Below, in pieces: positions 45,789 through 54,321 of a stretch of DNA of 64,000 bases. The stretch covers positions 744,001 to 808,000 of the forward strand of contig NZ_AP021881.1 of assembly GCF_009937995.1 (NCBI RefSeq). Reading direction: 5' to 3'. Made by a program: the position numbers and the translations under genes. A model generated the notes under the pieces. It saw only the letters and a list, made by a program, of their open reading frames with translations. It was not told where the DNA came from and did no database searches. This DNA is from Sulfuriferula nivalis (lineage in GTDB: Bacteria > Pseudomonadota > Gammaproteobacteria > Burkholderiales > Sulfuriferulaceae). Numbering within the stretch: position 1 is the stretch's first letter; the number at the start of each line of letters is the position of its first letter.

Positions 45789-47138
45789 ATGGCTTTTTCT
45801 GATCTCGGTCTCGTACCTGAGATACTACGTGCTGTGGAGGAGTGTGGTTACACTGAGCCTACACCAGTACAAGCGCAGGTTATTCCCGTTGTGTTGACGG
45901 GCTGTGATGTAATGGCGGGCGCACAAACGGGCACGGGGAAAACTGCGGGATTTACATTGCCGATGTTAAGCCGGTTAGCACAATATGCTACCAGCAGTCC
46001 ATCTCCAGCACGTCATCCTATACGTGCCCTGATCTTGATACCTACGCGCGAATTGGCGATGCAGGTTGAAGAAAGCGTGCAGAAATATGGCAAGTATTTG
46101 CCTTTACGTGCCACTGTTGTTTATGGCGGCGTGAATATGAATGCGCAAATTGATATTCTGCGTGGTGGTATAGATATCCTTGTGGCGACACCTGGTCGTT
46201 TGCTTGATCACGTGCAAAATAAAACCGTTAATTTGTCGCAAGTGCAAATGCTCATCCTTGATGAGGCGGATCGTATGCTGGATATGGGCTTTATGCCTGA
46301 CTTGCGTCGCATTATTGAATTGTTGCCTGAGGGGCGGCAAAATCTGATGTTCTCCGCGACTTTCTCGGGAGAGATTAAGAAGTTAGCAGACAGTATCATG
46401 AATCAGCCGCAACTCATTGAAGTGGCGAAACGTAATGCGACGGCAGAAACGGTGACTCAGATTGTGCATCCAGTGCACAAAACCCGTAAGCACGCTTTAT
46501 TAACCCATTTGATAAAGTCCCGGCAGTTGCATCAGGTATTGGTGTTTTGTAGTACCAAGCTAGGCGCAAATCGATTAGCACAGCAATTAGGCCGCGATGG
46601 TATTCCAGCCAATGCGATACATGGTGACAAATCTCAGCAAGCACGAGTTGAAGCGTTAGACCAGTTCAAGCAAGGAACTATACAAGTACTAGTCGCCACC
46701 GACGTAGCTGCGCGTGGTATCGATATAGATCAGTTACCTGTGGTGGTGAACTTTGACTTGCCGCATGCGGCTGAAGATTATGTGCATCGTATCGGGCGTA
46801 CAGGTCGTGCGGGCGCATCAGGTGCAGCAATTTCACTGGTGTCTGATGATGAGTTTCGTTATCTGAGTGATATTGAAAAGCTGCTTAATAAAAAAATTCC
46901 ATCTGAAATTATTCCTGGTTACGCACCTGATGTTGCTGTCATGCCTGAGTTCTCACGACCAGTACGTAGCGAGCGTGGCAATAGCGAGCGGAATAGTAAA
47001 CCATCCGAGCCAGCACCACCGGTAGCTAAACGTGAACGCGGTGATGTTGATGTGCCTGACATGCCTTTGATAGTTCGCCCCAATCAGCCTGCCCGTAGTA
47101 AGCAAGTCGCCGCTTTGTTCTTGCCACGTAAGGGTTGA
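45789..47138 (+). CDS. DEAD-box RNA helicase, RhlE-like
   Basis: 449 residues. The first core domain carries the Q motif (YTEPTPVQAQVIP), Walker A AQTGTGKTAGF and the DEAD box in LILDEADRMLDMGF with SATFSGEI; the second domain carries VLVFCSTKLGANRLAQQL and HRIGRTGRAG. The tail (about 395-449) is basic and disordered, as in RhlE/CsdA relatives. Acts in RNA decay or ribosome assembly. Upstream a run TGTTGTAAAAT could be an extended -10. It is followed 3 bp later by DUF3301 in the same direction. Confidence 0.93.
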   Translation: MAFSDLGLVPEILRAVEECGYTEPTPVQAQVIPVVLTGCDVMAGAQTGTGKTAGFTLPMLSRLAQYATSSPSPARHPIRALILIPTRELAMQVEESVQKYGKYLPLRATVVYGGVNMNAQIDILRGGIDILVATPGRLLDHVQNKTVNLSQVQMLILDEADRMLDMGFMPDLRRIIELLPEGRQNLMFSATFSGEIKKLADSIMNQPQLIEVAKRNATAETVTQIVHPVHKTRKHALLTHLIKSRQLHQVLVFCSTKLGANRLAQQLGRDGIPANAIHGDKSQQARVEALDQFKQGTIQVLVATDVAARGIDIDQLPVVVNFDLPHAAEDYVHRIGRTGRAGASGAAISLVSDDEFRYLSDIEKLLNKKIPSEIIPGYAPDVAVMPEFSRPVRSERGNSERNSKPSEPAPPVAKRERGDVDVPDMPLIVRPNQPARSKQVAALFLPRKG

Positions 47139-47141
47139 TAC

Positions 47142-47450
47142 GTGGAGTGGTTGGTAATTGCGGTAGCGCTAGGTTTGGCCTGGTTCTGGCTGGACAGCAT
47201 GAAATGCCATGACATTGCCGTCGCACGGGCAAAGCGTGAAACCGACAGCGAGAATGTACAATTGCTTGATGCGACAGTTGCGCTGGATAAATTGAGACTG
47301 GCGCGTGACGATGACGGGCGTATTGGTTTACAACGCAGTTATCGGTTTGAATTCAGTGATACGGGTGATAATCGGCGTACTGGCTGGATTATTATGCAAG
47401 GCAGTACCGTGTTGACGGTACGCCTCGCCCAGTTATGGGTTGTCAATTAG
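47142..47450 (+). CDS. DUF3301 family membrane-anchored protein
   Basis: 102 residues starting with a GTG: a short N-terminal membrane helix (EWLVIAVALGLAWFWL) followed by the conserved DUF3301 soluble part, with a MKCHDIAVARAKRE segment and RSYRFEFSDTGDNRRTGWI. The function is unknown. It follows the helicase by 3 bp and ends convergently with the metallo-beta-lactamase gene, overlapping by 8 bp. Confidence 0.85.
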   Translation: MEWLVIAVALGLAWFWLDSMKCHDIAVARAKRETDSENVQLLDATVALDKLRLARDDDGRIGLQRSYRFEFSDTGDNRRTGWIIMQGSTVLTVRLAQLWVVN

Positions 47451-48396
47451 TCGCTTCGATTTCCAGTACAGCCAGGCTGATTTGTTTACCTAATTGCTCG
47501 GTAAAGCCCGGCAGATTGCGGAATTTCTTCAATTTTGCAGCGACAATGTCTTTCATTTCAAAATCAGCTTTGCCTGCATCGTGCTGTGCTTTGACGGTAG
47601 CGAGCAATGTAGATAAATAATCTCGATACCGTTTCACTATAGCAATCGAACCCGTCTGGCCATGTCCAGGCACATAGCGTTTGTCGTGCAAGCCTATGGC
47701 ACGGTCGCAGGCAGCGATGCTGCCAGCAAAGGTGCCGTCGTCCACACGTCCAATATAATTGTTGAGTACATTGTCGCCGGTGAACAGTGTGGCATCTTCA
47801 ACCACTTCTATCATGATATCGGTTTTACTGTGTGCATTTTCAGGTGCATAAATATGAAAGTGCATACCACCCGTGGTGATGGTTTGATCATCAATGACGG
47901 GAATAGTGGGGATAACGGCTTTGGTTGATGCGGTGTAATTGTCTGTGAGCTGGTTCATGCGATCCACCCATACCTCAGCTTCGCCCTGCTGCGCCAGTTT
48001 GATCATGTCCGGATGTGCGACTAATTTTGCATCAGGATAAGCATCGGTAATAGCCTCATTGCCTAACCAGTGATCGCCGTGAATGTGGGTGTCAAATACA
48101 TAGGTTACTGGAAGTTTAGTCACTTTAGCGATTTGACGTAACACCATGCGTCCCGTTTCCAGGCTGGAGCCTGGATCAATCACTACCACACCATCTTGCG
48201 TGATAATAAAGCCAGGGTTGTTCATAAACCCTTGATTCTTGACTGAGGGCTGACCTAATGGGCCGTGTATTACATACGTATGGGCGGCAACTTTTTGTGC
48301 AGGATAGTTGCGAACTGGGTTGTCTGCGGCATTAGCCGTGATGGGGAGAAGGATGGCAATAAGTTGGCAAGCCAGGATACGTGGCAATATTTTCAT
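47443..48396 (-). CDS. Exported metallo-beta-lactamase-fold hydrolase
   Basis: 317 residues with a Sec signal peptide (about 1-23, ending ANA). The metal site is complete: THIHGDHWLGN (HxHxDH-type), GDN aspartate in ATLFTGDNVL and the histidine in YVPGHGQTG. It resembles periplasmic quinoprotein-relay or SoxH-like hydrolases rather than true beta-lactamases; the substrate is unknown. It is convergent with DUF3301 and 70 bp from the flavin reductase gene upstream. Confidence 0.85.
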   Translation of the reverse strand: MKILPRILACQLIAILLPITANAADNPVRNYPAQKVAAHTYVIHGPLGQPSVKNQGFMNNPGFIITQDGVVVIDPGSSLETGRMVLRQIAKVTKLPVTYVFDTHIHGDHWLGNEAITDAYPDAKLVAHPDMIKLAQQGEAEVWVDRMNQLTDNYTASTKAVIPTIPVIDDQTITTGGMHFHIYAPENAHSKTDIMIEVVEDATLFTGDNVLNNYIGRVDDGTFAGSIAACDRAIGLHDKRYVPGHGQTGSIAIVKRYRDYLSTLLATVKAQHDAGKADFEMKDIVAAKLKKFRNLPGFTEQLGKQISLAVLEIEATN

Positions 48397-48465
48397 TGGG
48401 TATTCCTAGATGATGGGTGGGATGTTGAATTATCCCTGTTGCGGTAGTGCTGGCAAGGTATAAAT

Positions 48466-49164
48466 CTACCACCACTTCTCATAAATAATACGGCTGGCTG
48501 GCACGTCTATGCTGGTTAAAACCGCGCTCACATCCTCCACCATACCTTGTGGGCCGCACAGGTAATACAGCGTTTCATCACTCATTCCTGCCGCTTTAAA
48601 TAACGCGGCATCTATGCGTCCAGTCTTTCCTTGCCATGTGTTATCAGCTTGGGTCAGAGTGACTATATGATGCATATTGGGCAGTTGGCTGATTTTTTCA
48701 ATGTCTTCCTGGAATAAAAATTCATCAGTGCTTGGTATGCTATAAATTAATGTGGCATCCGTTTGCGGGAGTGATGCACCTATATAACGGAAAATACTGA
48801 TAAGCGGGGTGACCCCGACTCCTGCACCGACAAGTACCACACGTGGGCTCATTTCGGCCTGATAGAAAAAAACACCCTGGCCATCAGAGATGCGTACCTG
48901 ATCCCCAACCTGAGCTTGTTCGTGTAACCAGCGAGTGACTGGGTGACGTGTGCTGGATTTAATAGCTAGTTCCAGATGTCCGTGCGTAGTCGGCGTGGAG
49001 GTCATGGAGTAGCCGCCGACTTCCGTTTTCCCCTGTATATCTACGTATAAATCTATCCACTGACCAGCCAGGTAATGGAATGCTGAATCGGCATCATCCA
49101 GCTGAAAAATTTTAACTGTGGGGCTGGCTTGCTGAATAGCGCTAATGGTAACGGTGTGTATCAT
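48466..49164 (-). CDS. FAD/NAD(P)-binding oxidoreductase (ferredoxin reductase-like)
   Basis: 233 residues from the ATG at 49162-49164 (MIHTVTISAIQQ), 2 bp after the msrB stop; a longer start at 49206 would lie inside msrB. FAD domain with VGGYSMTSTP (RxYS-type motif with Gly in place of Arg) and a NAD-binding domain with LVGAGVGVTPLISIFRYI and YLCGPQGMV. It ends EKWW, without a 2Fe-2S domain, so it needs a separate electron acceptor. Partner unknown; cotranscription with msrB suggests a redox-repair setting. Confidence 0.85.
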   Translation of the reverse strand: MIHTVTISAIQQASPTVKIFQLDDADSAFHYLAGQWIDLYVDIQGKTEVGGYSMTSTPTTHGHLELAIKSSTRHPVTRWLHEQAQVGDQVRISDGQGVFFYQAEMSPRVVLVGAGVGVTPLISIFRYIGASLPQTDATLIYSIPSTDEFLFQEDIEKISQLPNMHHIVTLTQADNTWQGKTGRIDAALFKAAGMSDETLYYLCGPQGMVEDVSAVLTSIDVPASRIIYEKWW

Positions 49165-49166
49165 AA

Positions 49167-49562
49167 TTAAGCAGGTATAAATTCTAGGGAGGCGGAGTTG
49201 ATGCAATAGCGTAAGCCTGTAGGTGCAGGACCATCAGTGAAAACATGACCTAAATGGCTATGGCAGTGATTGCAAAGTACTTCTGTACGCGCCATCATCA
49301 GGCTGCGGTCTATACGTTCATCAATAGCCGTATCTGTTGCCGGTTGCCAGAAGCTGGGCCAGCCACTGCCTGAATCATATTTGGTATCCGAATTAAATAA
49401 CAATGCGTCGCATACGGCGCAATGATAAGTGCCAGCAGCTTTCAGATCCCAATATTTGCCTGTAAAAGCGCGTTCAGTGCCGTGCTCTCGGCAAATATGG
49501 TATTGTTCAGGAGTTAATTTGCTGCGCAACTCGTCATCGGTAGGGATAGTTTTTGAGTTCAT
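49167..49562 (-). CDS. msrB: Peptide-methionine (R)-S-oxide reductase
   Basis: 131 residues reducing methionine-R-sulfoxide in proteins. Zinc cysteines in CAVCDALLF and [12 protein letters not shown], and the catalytic cysteine in [12 protein letters not shown]. The tryptophan-rich [11 protein letters not shown] motif is intact. No signal peptide, so cytoplasmic. Divergent from the ferritin-like gene 79 bp away and followed directly by the flavin oxidoreductase. Confidence 0.97.
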   Translation of the reverse strand: MNSKTIPTDDELRSKLTPEQYHICREHGTERAFTGKYWDLKAAGTYHCAVCDALLFNSDTKYDSGSGWPSFWQPATDTAIDERIDRSLMMARTEVLCNHCHSHLGHVFTDGPAPTGLRYCINSASLEFIPA

Positions 49563-49641
49563 AAGTTCAGTGATGAATTTGAAATGACTGGTTGTATTAG
49601 GCTAACGAAATAAGGTTTTGTTCATTATAAGGTGAAACGAC

Positions 49642-49935
49642 ATGGCAAACGAAGGCTATCACGAAGCAATTGAAAAATTAAGTGACGCAACCCAAGATAT
49701 GCATCGTGCAATTACCTCGTTAATGGAAGAGTTGGAAGCGGTGGACTGGTATAACCAGCGGGTTGATGCGTGTACTGATCCAGAGCTGAAAGCTATACTC
49801 GCGCACAATCGCGATGAGGAAAAAGAACATGCTGCGATGGTGCTGGAATGGATACGCCGCCGCGATCCAGTAATGGATCACGAGCTGCGCGATAACTTAT
49901 TTAAAACAGGTGCTATAGCTGGCCAACATGGTTAG
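49642..49935 (+). CDS. Encapsulated-ferritin-like (EncFtn) protein
   Basis: 97 residues. The segment EELEAVDWYNQRVDA followed by AHNRDEEKEHAAMVLEW closely resembles EncFtn of Rhodospirillum rubrum, a half-ferritin whose dimer interface forms a ferroxidase centre. By analogy E30, E60 and H63 (an ExxH pair) would bind iron, with W36 and Y37 nearby. Unlike the usual family member it ends soon after the second helix (IAGQHG), without the C-terminal peptide that directs cargo into an encapsulin shell, and no encapsulin gene is adjacent. It overlaps the convergent cbbY gene by 4 bp. A role in iron storage or oxidation is inferred. Confidence 0.85.
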   Translation: MANEGYHEAIEKLSDATQDMHRAITSLMEELEAVDWYNQRVDACTDPELKAILAHNRDEEKEHAAMVLEWIRRRDPVMDHELRDNLFKTGAIAGQHG

Positions 49936-50693
49936 TTTGCTGCGTGCCAGGCACGAATAGCAGCCAGGTTAACGCAAGGCTGACCATGCAGACTGCCACA
50001 CATGATTTGTGGACTGGCATCAGGTTCGCCCATGTCGCTTACTACTGCTGTGGCGCCAGTGAAATCATGAGTCAGCGTATAGTCATTCACTGTGACTAAT
50101 GTTTTTATGCCTGCACCCAGGCTGGATTTAATGCCGTTTTCTGAGTCCTCGAACGCAAAACAGTCCTGCGCACTCAATCCCATTTGCTGTAACGCCCAGA
50201 TATAAATATCGGCTGCTGGCTTTTTGGCCGGTACGATATCTCCTGCTGCAATGACTTCGAACCAGTCATTCGCATCATCAGCTAAACTGTATTTGAGTAA
50301 GGCCGTTACGTTTTCTGGTGTAGTGGTGGTGGCAATGGCTAAGCGTAAACCAGCGTCACGTGCTTCCTGAATTAAGCGTGTGGTGCCTGTGCGCATGGGG
50401 ATGCCGCCTTGCTGGAGTAATTCGGTGTAATGTCTGGTCTTAGCTTTGTGTAGCGCAACCACTAAATCATTAAAATCGGCTGGTTGCTGGTAGCTGGTGT
50501 TGAATTTTTCTACATAATAGCGCATGCGTTCTTTGCCACCAGTGATGGCAAGTAATTCACCATAGAGTGAAACATCCCAGTTCCAATCCAATCCAAATTC
50601 GCGAAATGCGGCATTAAATGCAACACGATGACCATCGCGCTCAGTGTCGGCAAGTGTGCCATCTACGTCAAAAATTAGCGCTTGTAATGTCAT
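49932..50693 (-). CDS. cbbY: CbbY-type phosphatase (xylulose-1,5-bisphosphate)
   Basis: 253 residues of the HAD superfamily. Motif I DVDGTLADTE near residue 9, motif II LAIATTTTPEN, and motifs III/IV in PAKKPAADIY and FEDSENGIKSS. The insert ELLAITGGKERMRYYV closely resembles Rhodobacter CbbY, which destroys the misfire product xylulose-1,5-bisphosphate that inhibits RuBisCO. The family has other phosphatases of sugar phosphates, so substrate is inferred from these residues and the presence of cbbM, 49 kb away. Not next to other cbb genes here. Confidence 0.82.
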   Translation of the reverse strand: MTLQALIFDVDGTLADTERDGHRVAFNAAFREFGLDWNWDVSLYGELLAITGGKERMRYYVEKFNTSYQQPADFNDLVVALHKAKTRHYTELLQQGGIPMRTGTTRLIQEARDAGLRLAIATTTTPENVTALLKYSLADDANDWFEVIAAGDIVPAKKPAADIYIWALQQMGLSAQDCFAFEDSENGIKSSLGAGIKTLVTVNDYTLTHDFTGATAVVSDMGEPDASPQIMCGSLHGQPCVNLAAIRAWHAAN

Positions 50694-50783
50694 TTATAGG
50701 GTTCCTTATTGCTCTAAGAGCATAATTCTGTTATTAAGTAGGTTTGCCTTTTTCAAGAACAAACGGAAGCGATATTAAATACC

Positions 50784-51203
50784 ATGGGTACAGATTTCAA
50801 AAAATTTACGCCGTATACTCCTAAGCCAGATGAAGAGTACATGTCAGCTGCGCAACTAGCGCATTTTCGCAAAATATTGGAGGATTGGAAAGCGGAGTTA
50901 TCTGAAGATATCGATGGCACTATTCATGCGATGCAAGAAGATGCCACTTTGTTTGCAGATCCTAACGACAGAGCCAGTCAGGAATCCGATATGGCGCTGG
51001 AGCTGCGTAACCGTGATCGTGAACGCAAACTGATCAAGAAGATAGAGCAGACTGTCGCTAAAATCGATGAACAAGATTATGGCTATTGTGATGCATGTGG
51101 TGTTGAAATCGGGTTAAAGCGGCTGGAAGCCCGTCCAACGGCTACTTTGTGCATAGATTGCAAAACACTGGATGAATTCAGAGAGCGTCAAGTAGCGCGT
51201 TAA
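50784..51203 (+). CDS. dksA: RNA polymerase-binding transcription factor DksA
   Basis: 139 residues. Long coiled coil (about 30-100) whose tip carries DPNDRASQE, matching the DxxDxA motif of DksA, followed by LELRNRDRERKLIKKI. The C-terminal zinc finger has four cysteines in CDACGVEI and LCIDC. Together with ppGpp it redirects RNA polymerase in the stringent response. The gene is preceded by a 90-bp gap and followed by a conserved small gene, with a terminator at 51665. Confidence 0.96.
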   Translation: MGTDFKKFTPYTPKPDEEYMSAAQLAHFRKILEDWKAELSEDIDGTIHAMQEDATLFADPNDRASQESDMALELRNRDRERKLIKKIEQTVAKIDEQDYGYCDACGVEIGLKRLEARPTATLCIDCKTLDEFRERQVAR

Positions 51204-51230
51204 TCCCTGTGGTTTATAAGGAGTGTTGAG

Positions 51231-51653
51231 GTGAGTGCGTTTCAAGCTAAGTTGGATGGCATGTTGTACAGCTTGTTATCCTGGGACCAGTTAACTGCTT
51301 TCTGGCCGCGTATTGATACGGGTGCTGGTTGGTATCTTTATGCGGTAGGTCAGGAATTGCCTACAGCGGCAGCGAGTGCTGAGCAAGTGGCCGAATTTAC
51401 CAAGCGTATTGATGCGCTGCTGCATAAAGAACATGAAGAGCGTTACTGCGGCATAGTCTATGCCGACGATACGCAAGCGCCTACTTTTGTCGTCATTTAC
51501 GATCCAAATAATTTGGGTGTTTCATGTGGTTCGAGTAAGGACAGGGTGTTGCCAGGTTGGGTAATGAGTCAGATTCCTCCTGAAGCTATGGAGCCTAAAG
51601 TGGTGCCCAATAACCGCAAACATTGGTGGAATAGTTTCCTCGGTGGTGAATGA
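51231..51653 (+). CDS. Conserved hypothetical protein downstream of dksA
   Basis: 140 residues from a GTG with AAGGAG a few bases upstream. No signal, membrane segment or known motif; an aromatic start (MLYSLLSWDQLTAFWPRID) is followed by AGWYLYAVGQ, a helix, then RYCGIVYADD and FVVIYDPNNLG, and a Trp-rich C-terminus (KHWWNSFLGGE). It has the look of a compact alpha/beta domain. I do not recognise a named family. It shares a transcript with dksA and ends just before a strong terminator. Confidence 0.75.
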   Translation: MSAFQAKLDGMLYSLLSWDQLTAFWPRIDTGAGWYLYAVGQELPTAAASAEQVAEFTKRIDALLHKEHEERYCGIVYADDTQAPTFVVIYDPNNLGVSCGSSKDRVLPGWVMSQIPPEAMEPKVVPNNRKHWWNSFLGGE

Positions 51654-51664
51654 TTTTAAATATT

Positions 51665-51708
51665 GCAGACAATAAAAAAGCAGCCTGGGCTGCTTTTTTA
51701 TTGTCTGC
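51665..51708 (+). terminator. Long bidirectional terminator
   Basis: A perfect inverted repeat of 21 bp (51665-51685 and 51688-51708) with a 2-nt centre. Its G+C core GCAGCC/GGCTGC is flanked by runs of A and T, so it can terminate the dksA unit and the convergent pnp gene. Confidence 0.9.
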
Positions 51709-51717
51709 TGTATAGGT

Positions 51718-53841
51718 TTATTCAGCAGCTGGTGCAGCTTCTGCTGATTCTTTAGCAGGTGCTTCTACCAAAGCCTTCATTGACAGGCGTAAACGGCCTT
51801 TCTCATCAGCTTCCAGTATCTTCACGGTAACGTGTTGACCTTCTTTCAGGTACTCTCCTACTGAGTTGACACGCTCATGGGCGATTTGAGAAATGTGCAA
51901 CAAACCATCTTTGCCAGGTAATACGTTAACAATCGCACCAAAATCCAGCAGCTTGATAACAGTACCTTCGTAGGCTTTACCTACTTCAACTTCAGCAGTG
52001 ATTTCTGCGATACGGCGTTTTGCGATTTCGCCAGATTCAGCACTGGTGCAAGCGATTTTAACAGTACCATCTTCACCGATGTCGATTTGTGTACCTGTTT
52101 CTTCGGTAAGCGCGCGGATAACAGCGCCGCCTTTACCGATAACGTCACGTATCTTTTCAGGGTTAATCTTCATGCTGATAATGCGTGGTGCATAAGCAGA
52201 CATTTCGGTACTTGCACCGCCTACTGCTGTTTTCATCAAGCCCAGAATGTGCATACGGCCTTCTTTGGCTTGAGCAAGTGCGGCTTTCATGATTTCTTTG
52301 GTGATACCAGTAATCTTGATATCCATTTGCAATGCAGTGATACCAGCGTCAGTACCCGCTACTTTAAAGTCCATATCGCCTAAGTGATCTTCATCACCCA
52401 GAATATCGGTCAGTACAGCAAAACGGTTACCTTCTTTAATCAAGCCCATTGCGATACCTGCAACGTGAGCTTTCAATGGTACACCAGCGTCCATCAATGC
52501 CAGGCAACCACCGCAAACTGAAGCCATAGAAGATGAACCATTGGATTCGGTGATTTCGGAAACCACGCGCATGGTGTAGCCAAATTCTTCACGGCTAGGC
52601 AATACAGCTGCCAATGCACGTTTAGCTAAACGGCCGTGGCCGATTTCGCGACGCTTAGGTGTGCCTACGCGACCTGTTTCGCCAGTCGCGTACGGAGGCA
52701 TGTTGTAATGCAGCATGAAGCGATCGCTGTACTCACCTTGCAATGCATCAATTTTTTGTTCGTCACGGCCTGTACCCAATGTTGCTACCACCATGGCTTG
52801 AGTTTCACCACGGGTAAACAACGATGAGCCATGTACGCGTGGCAATACGCTATTGCGGATGGTGATAGGGCGCACAGTGCGAGTATCACGACCGTCAATA
52901 CGCGGTTGACCATTCAAAATTTGGTTACGAACGATTTTTGCTTCCAGGTTATGGAAAATGTCGTTAATTTCATTAACTGCCAATGTACCCATGTCGCTGG
53001 TAATCAATTGCTCAGCCATACGGCTGTGGATAGCTTTGATTTCTTTAGAACGTTCACGTTTTTGGCGAATTTCGTAAGCTTTGTTCAAGTCGGCTTCTGC
53101 AAACGCAGCTACCTTGCCAATGAGTTCTTCATTGGCGGCAGGTGCTTGCCAATCCCAAGGCTCAGGATTTACTTCGTCAGCTAGTTCGTTGATCGCGTTG
53201 ATTACAGCTTGCATCTGTTGATGACCGTAAACGACAGCGCCCAACATGATTTCTTCAGATAATTGCTGAGCTTCAGATTCGACCATCAACACAGCCTGGC
53301 TGGTACCTGCAACAATCAAATCCATCGCTGAGTTAGGTAATTCGCTAGCGAGTGGGTTCAGCACGTATTCGTTGTTGATGAAACCCACGCGGGCAGCACC
53401 GACTGGACCAGCAAAAGGAATGCCAGATACAGCCAAGGCAGCTGATGAACCGATCAACGCCAAAATGTCTGAATCGACTTCTGGGTTGCTGGACATCACA
53501 GTCGCGATAATCTGGATTTCGTTGTAGAACGCTTCTGGGAATAATGGACGCAATGGGCGGTCGATTAAACGTGATGTCAGGGTTTCTTTTTCTGAAGGCT
53601 TGCCTTCGCGTTTGAAAAAGCCACCAGGGATTTTGCCTGCAGCATAAGTTTTTTCTTGGTAATCAACTGTCAGTGGGAAAAAGTCCTGACCAGCTTTAAC
53701 ATCGTGTTTGCCTACTACAGTGACTAATACGACTGTGTCATCAACGGTGACTAAAACTGCACCACTGGCTTGACGTGCGATTTCGCCTGTTTCCAGGGTG
53801 ACGGTCTGGCGACCATATTGAAACGATTTAGTAATTTTCAT
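51718..53841 (-). CDS. pnp: Polynucleotide phosphorylase
   Basis: 3'-5' phosphorolytic exoribonuclease of the degradosome. 707 residues: two RNase PH-like core domains (about 1-215 and 310-550; the second contains [16 protein letters not shown] and [16 protein letters not shown]), then a KH domain ([20 protein letters not shown]) and an S1 domain ([20 protein letters not shown]). The tail is Ala/Glu-rich. It follows rpsO after a hairpin and is probably transcribed from the rpsO promoter and perhaps one of its own. Confidence 0.98.
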   Translation of the reverse strand: MKITKSFQYGRQTVTLETGEIARQASGAVLVTVDDTVVLVTVVGKHDVKAGQDFFPLTVDYQEKTYAAGKIPGGFFKREGKPSEKETLTSRLIDRPLRPLFPEAFYNEIQIIATVMSSNPEVDSDILALIGSSAALAVSGIPFAGPVGAARVGFINNEYVLNPLASELPNSAMDLIVAGTSQAVLMVESEAQQLSEEIMLGAVVYGHQQMQAVINAINELADEVNPEPWDWQAPAANEELIGKVAAFAEADLNKAYEIRQKRERSKEIKAIHSRMAEQLITSDMGTLAVNEINDIFHNLEAKIVRNQILNGQPRIDGRDTRTVRPITIRNSVLPRVHGSSLFTRGETQAMVVATLGTGRDEQKIDALQGEYSDRFMLHYNMPPYATGETGRVGTPKRREIGHGRLAKRALAAVLPSREEFGYTMRVVSEITESNGSSSMASVCGGCLALMDAGVPLKAHVAGIAMGLIKEGNRFAVLTDILGDEDHLGDMDFKVAGTDAGITALQMDIKITGITKEIMKAALAQAKEGRMHILGLMKTAVGGASTEMSAYAPRIISMKINPEKIRDVIGKGGAVIRALTEETGTQIDIGEDGTVKIACTSAESGEIAKRRIAEITAEVEVGKAYEGTVIKLLDFGAIVNVLPGKDGLLHISQIAHERVNSVGEYLKEGQHVTVKILEADEKGRLRLSMKALVEAPAKESAEAAPAAE

Positions 53842-53879
53842 TGTTTTCCTTTAGATTGCTATTTTTTAGCTTTAGCGTT

Positions 53880-53916
53880 CAAACAAAACCGCCCCGCGTT
53901 TATAGGGCGGGGCGGT
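53880..53916 (-). terminator. Hairpin between rpsO and pnp
   Basis: A perfect 10-bp G+C-rich stem (53907-53916 with 53888-53897, loop of 9 nt), followed on the minus strand by TTTTGTTTG. It could be a partial terminator after rpsO. In E. coli this intercistronic region carries a leaky terminator and RNase III processing site; a similar function here is inferred. Confidence 0.65.
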
Positions 53917-53948
53917 ATGTTATTTAGACAGTTATGATGTCCAATAGA

Positions 53949-54218
53949 TTATTTACGTAAACCAAGTTTAGCTAACAGATTATGGTAGCTCGCGTTATTG
54001 GTACGCTTTAAGTAATCCAGTAATTTACGACGACGGCTAACCATACGCAATAAACCACGACGTGAGTGGTGATCTTTAGCGTTAGCTTTGAAGTGGCCGG
54101 TTAAGTCGTTGATGCGAGCAGTCAACAAAGCAACTTGTACTTCAGATGAGCCAGTATCGCCCGCAGCGTGTTGATATTCAGCAACTAATTGTGCTTTTAA
54201 TTCGGTAGTAACAGCCAT
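53949..54218 (-). CDS. rpsO: 30S ribosomal protein S15
   Basis: 89 residues, the exact family length, binding 16S rRNA helices 20-22. The start sequence [15 protein letters not shown], the [18 protein letters not shown] block, [19 protein letters not shown] and [11 protein letters not shown] identify it. AGGAG lies 6 nt upstream of the ATG. It has its own promoter overlapping the end of xseA and is followed by pnp. Confidence 0.99.
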   Translation of the reverse strand: MAVTTELKAQLVAEYQHAAGDTGSSEVQVALLTARINDLTGHFKANAKDHHSRRGLLRMVSRRRKLLDYLKRTNNASYHNLLAKLGLRK

Positions 54219-54292
54219 GGTGTTCTCCTAAATGGATTAAAAAATCGCGAGGTACTTCGGCTGAAGGATGCGCCTCGTTCGTGAAGCTGTGC

Positions 54293-54321
54293 ATTATAAC
54301 GAAAATAGCTTATTTTTTCAA
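54293..54321 (-). promoter_or_regulatory. Sigma-70 promoter of rpsO
   Basis: Minus-strand TTGAAA (54316-54321) and TATAAT (54293-54298) with a 17-bp spacer. The -35 box lies inside the last codons of xseA. Transcription would begin near 54286, leaving a leader of about 67 nt before rpsO, long enough for the S15 autoregulatory structure known in other bacteria. Confidence 0.75.
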
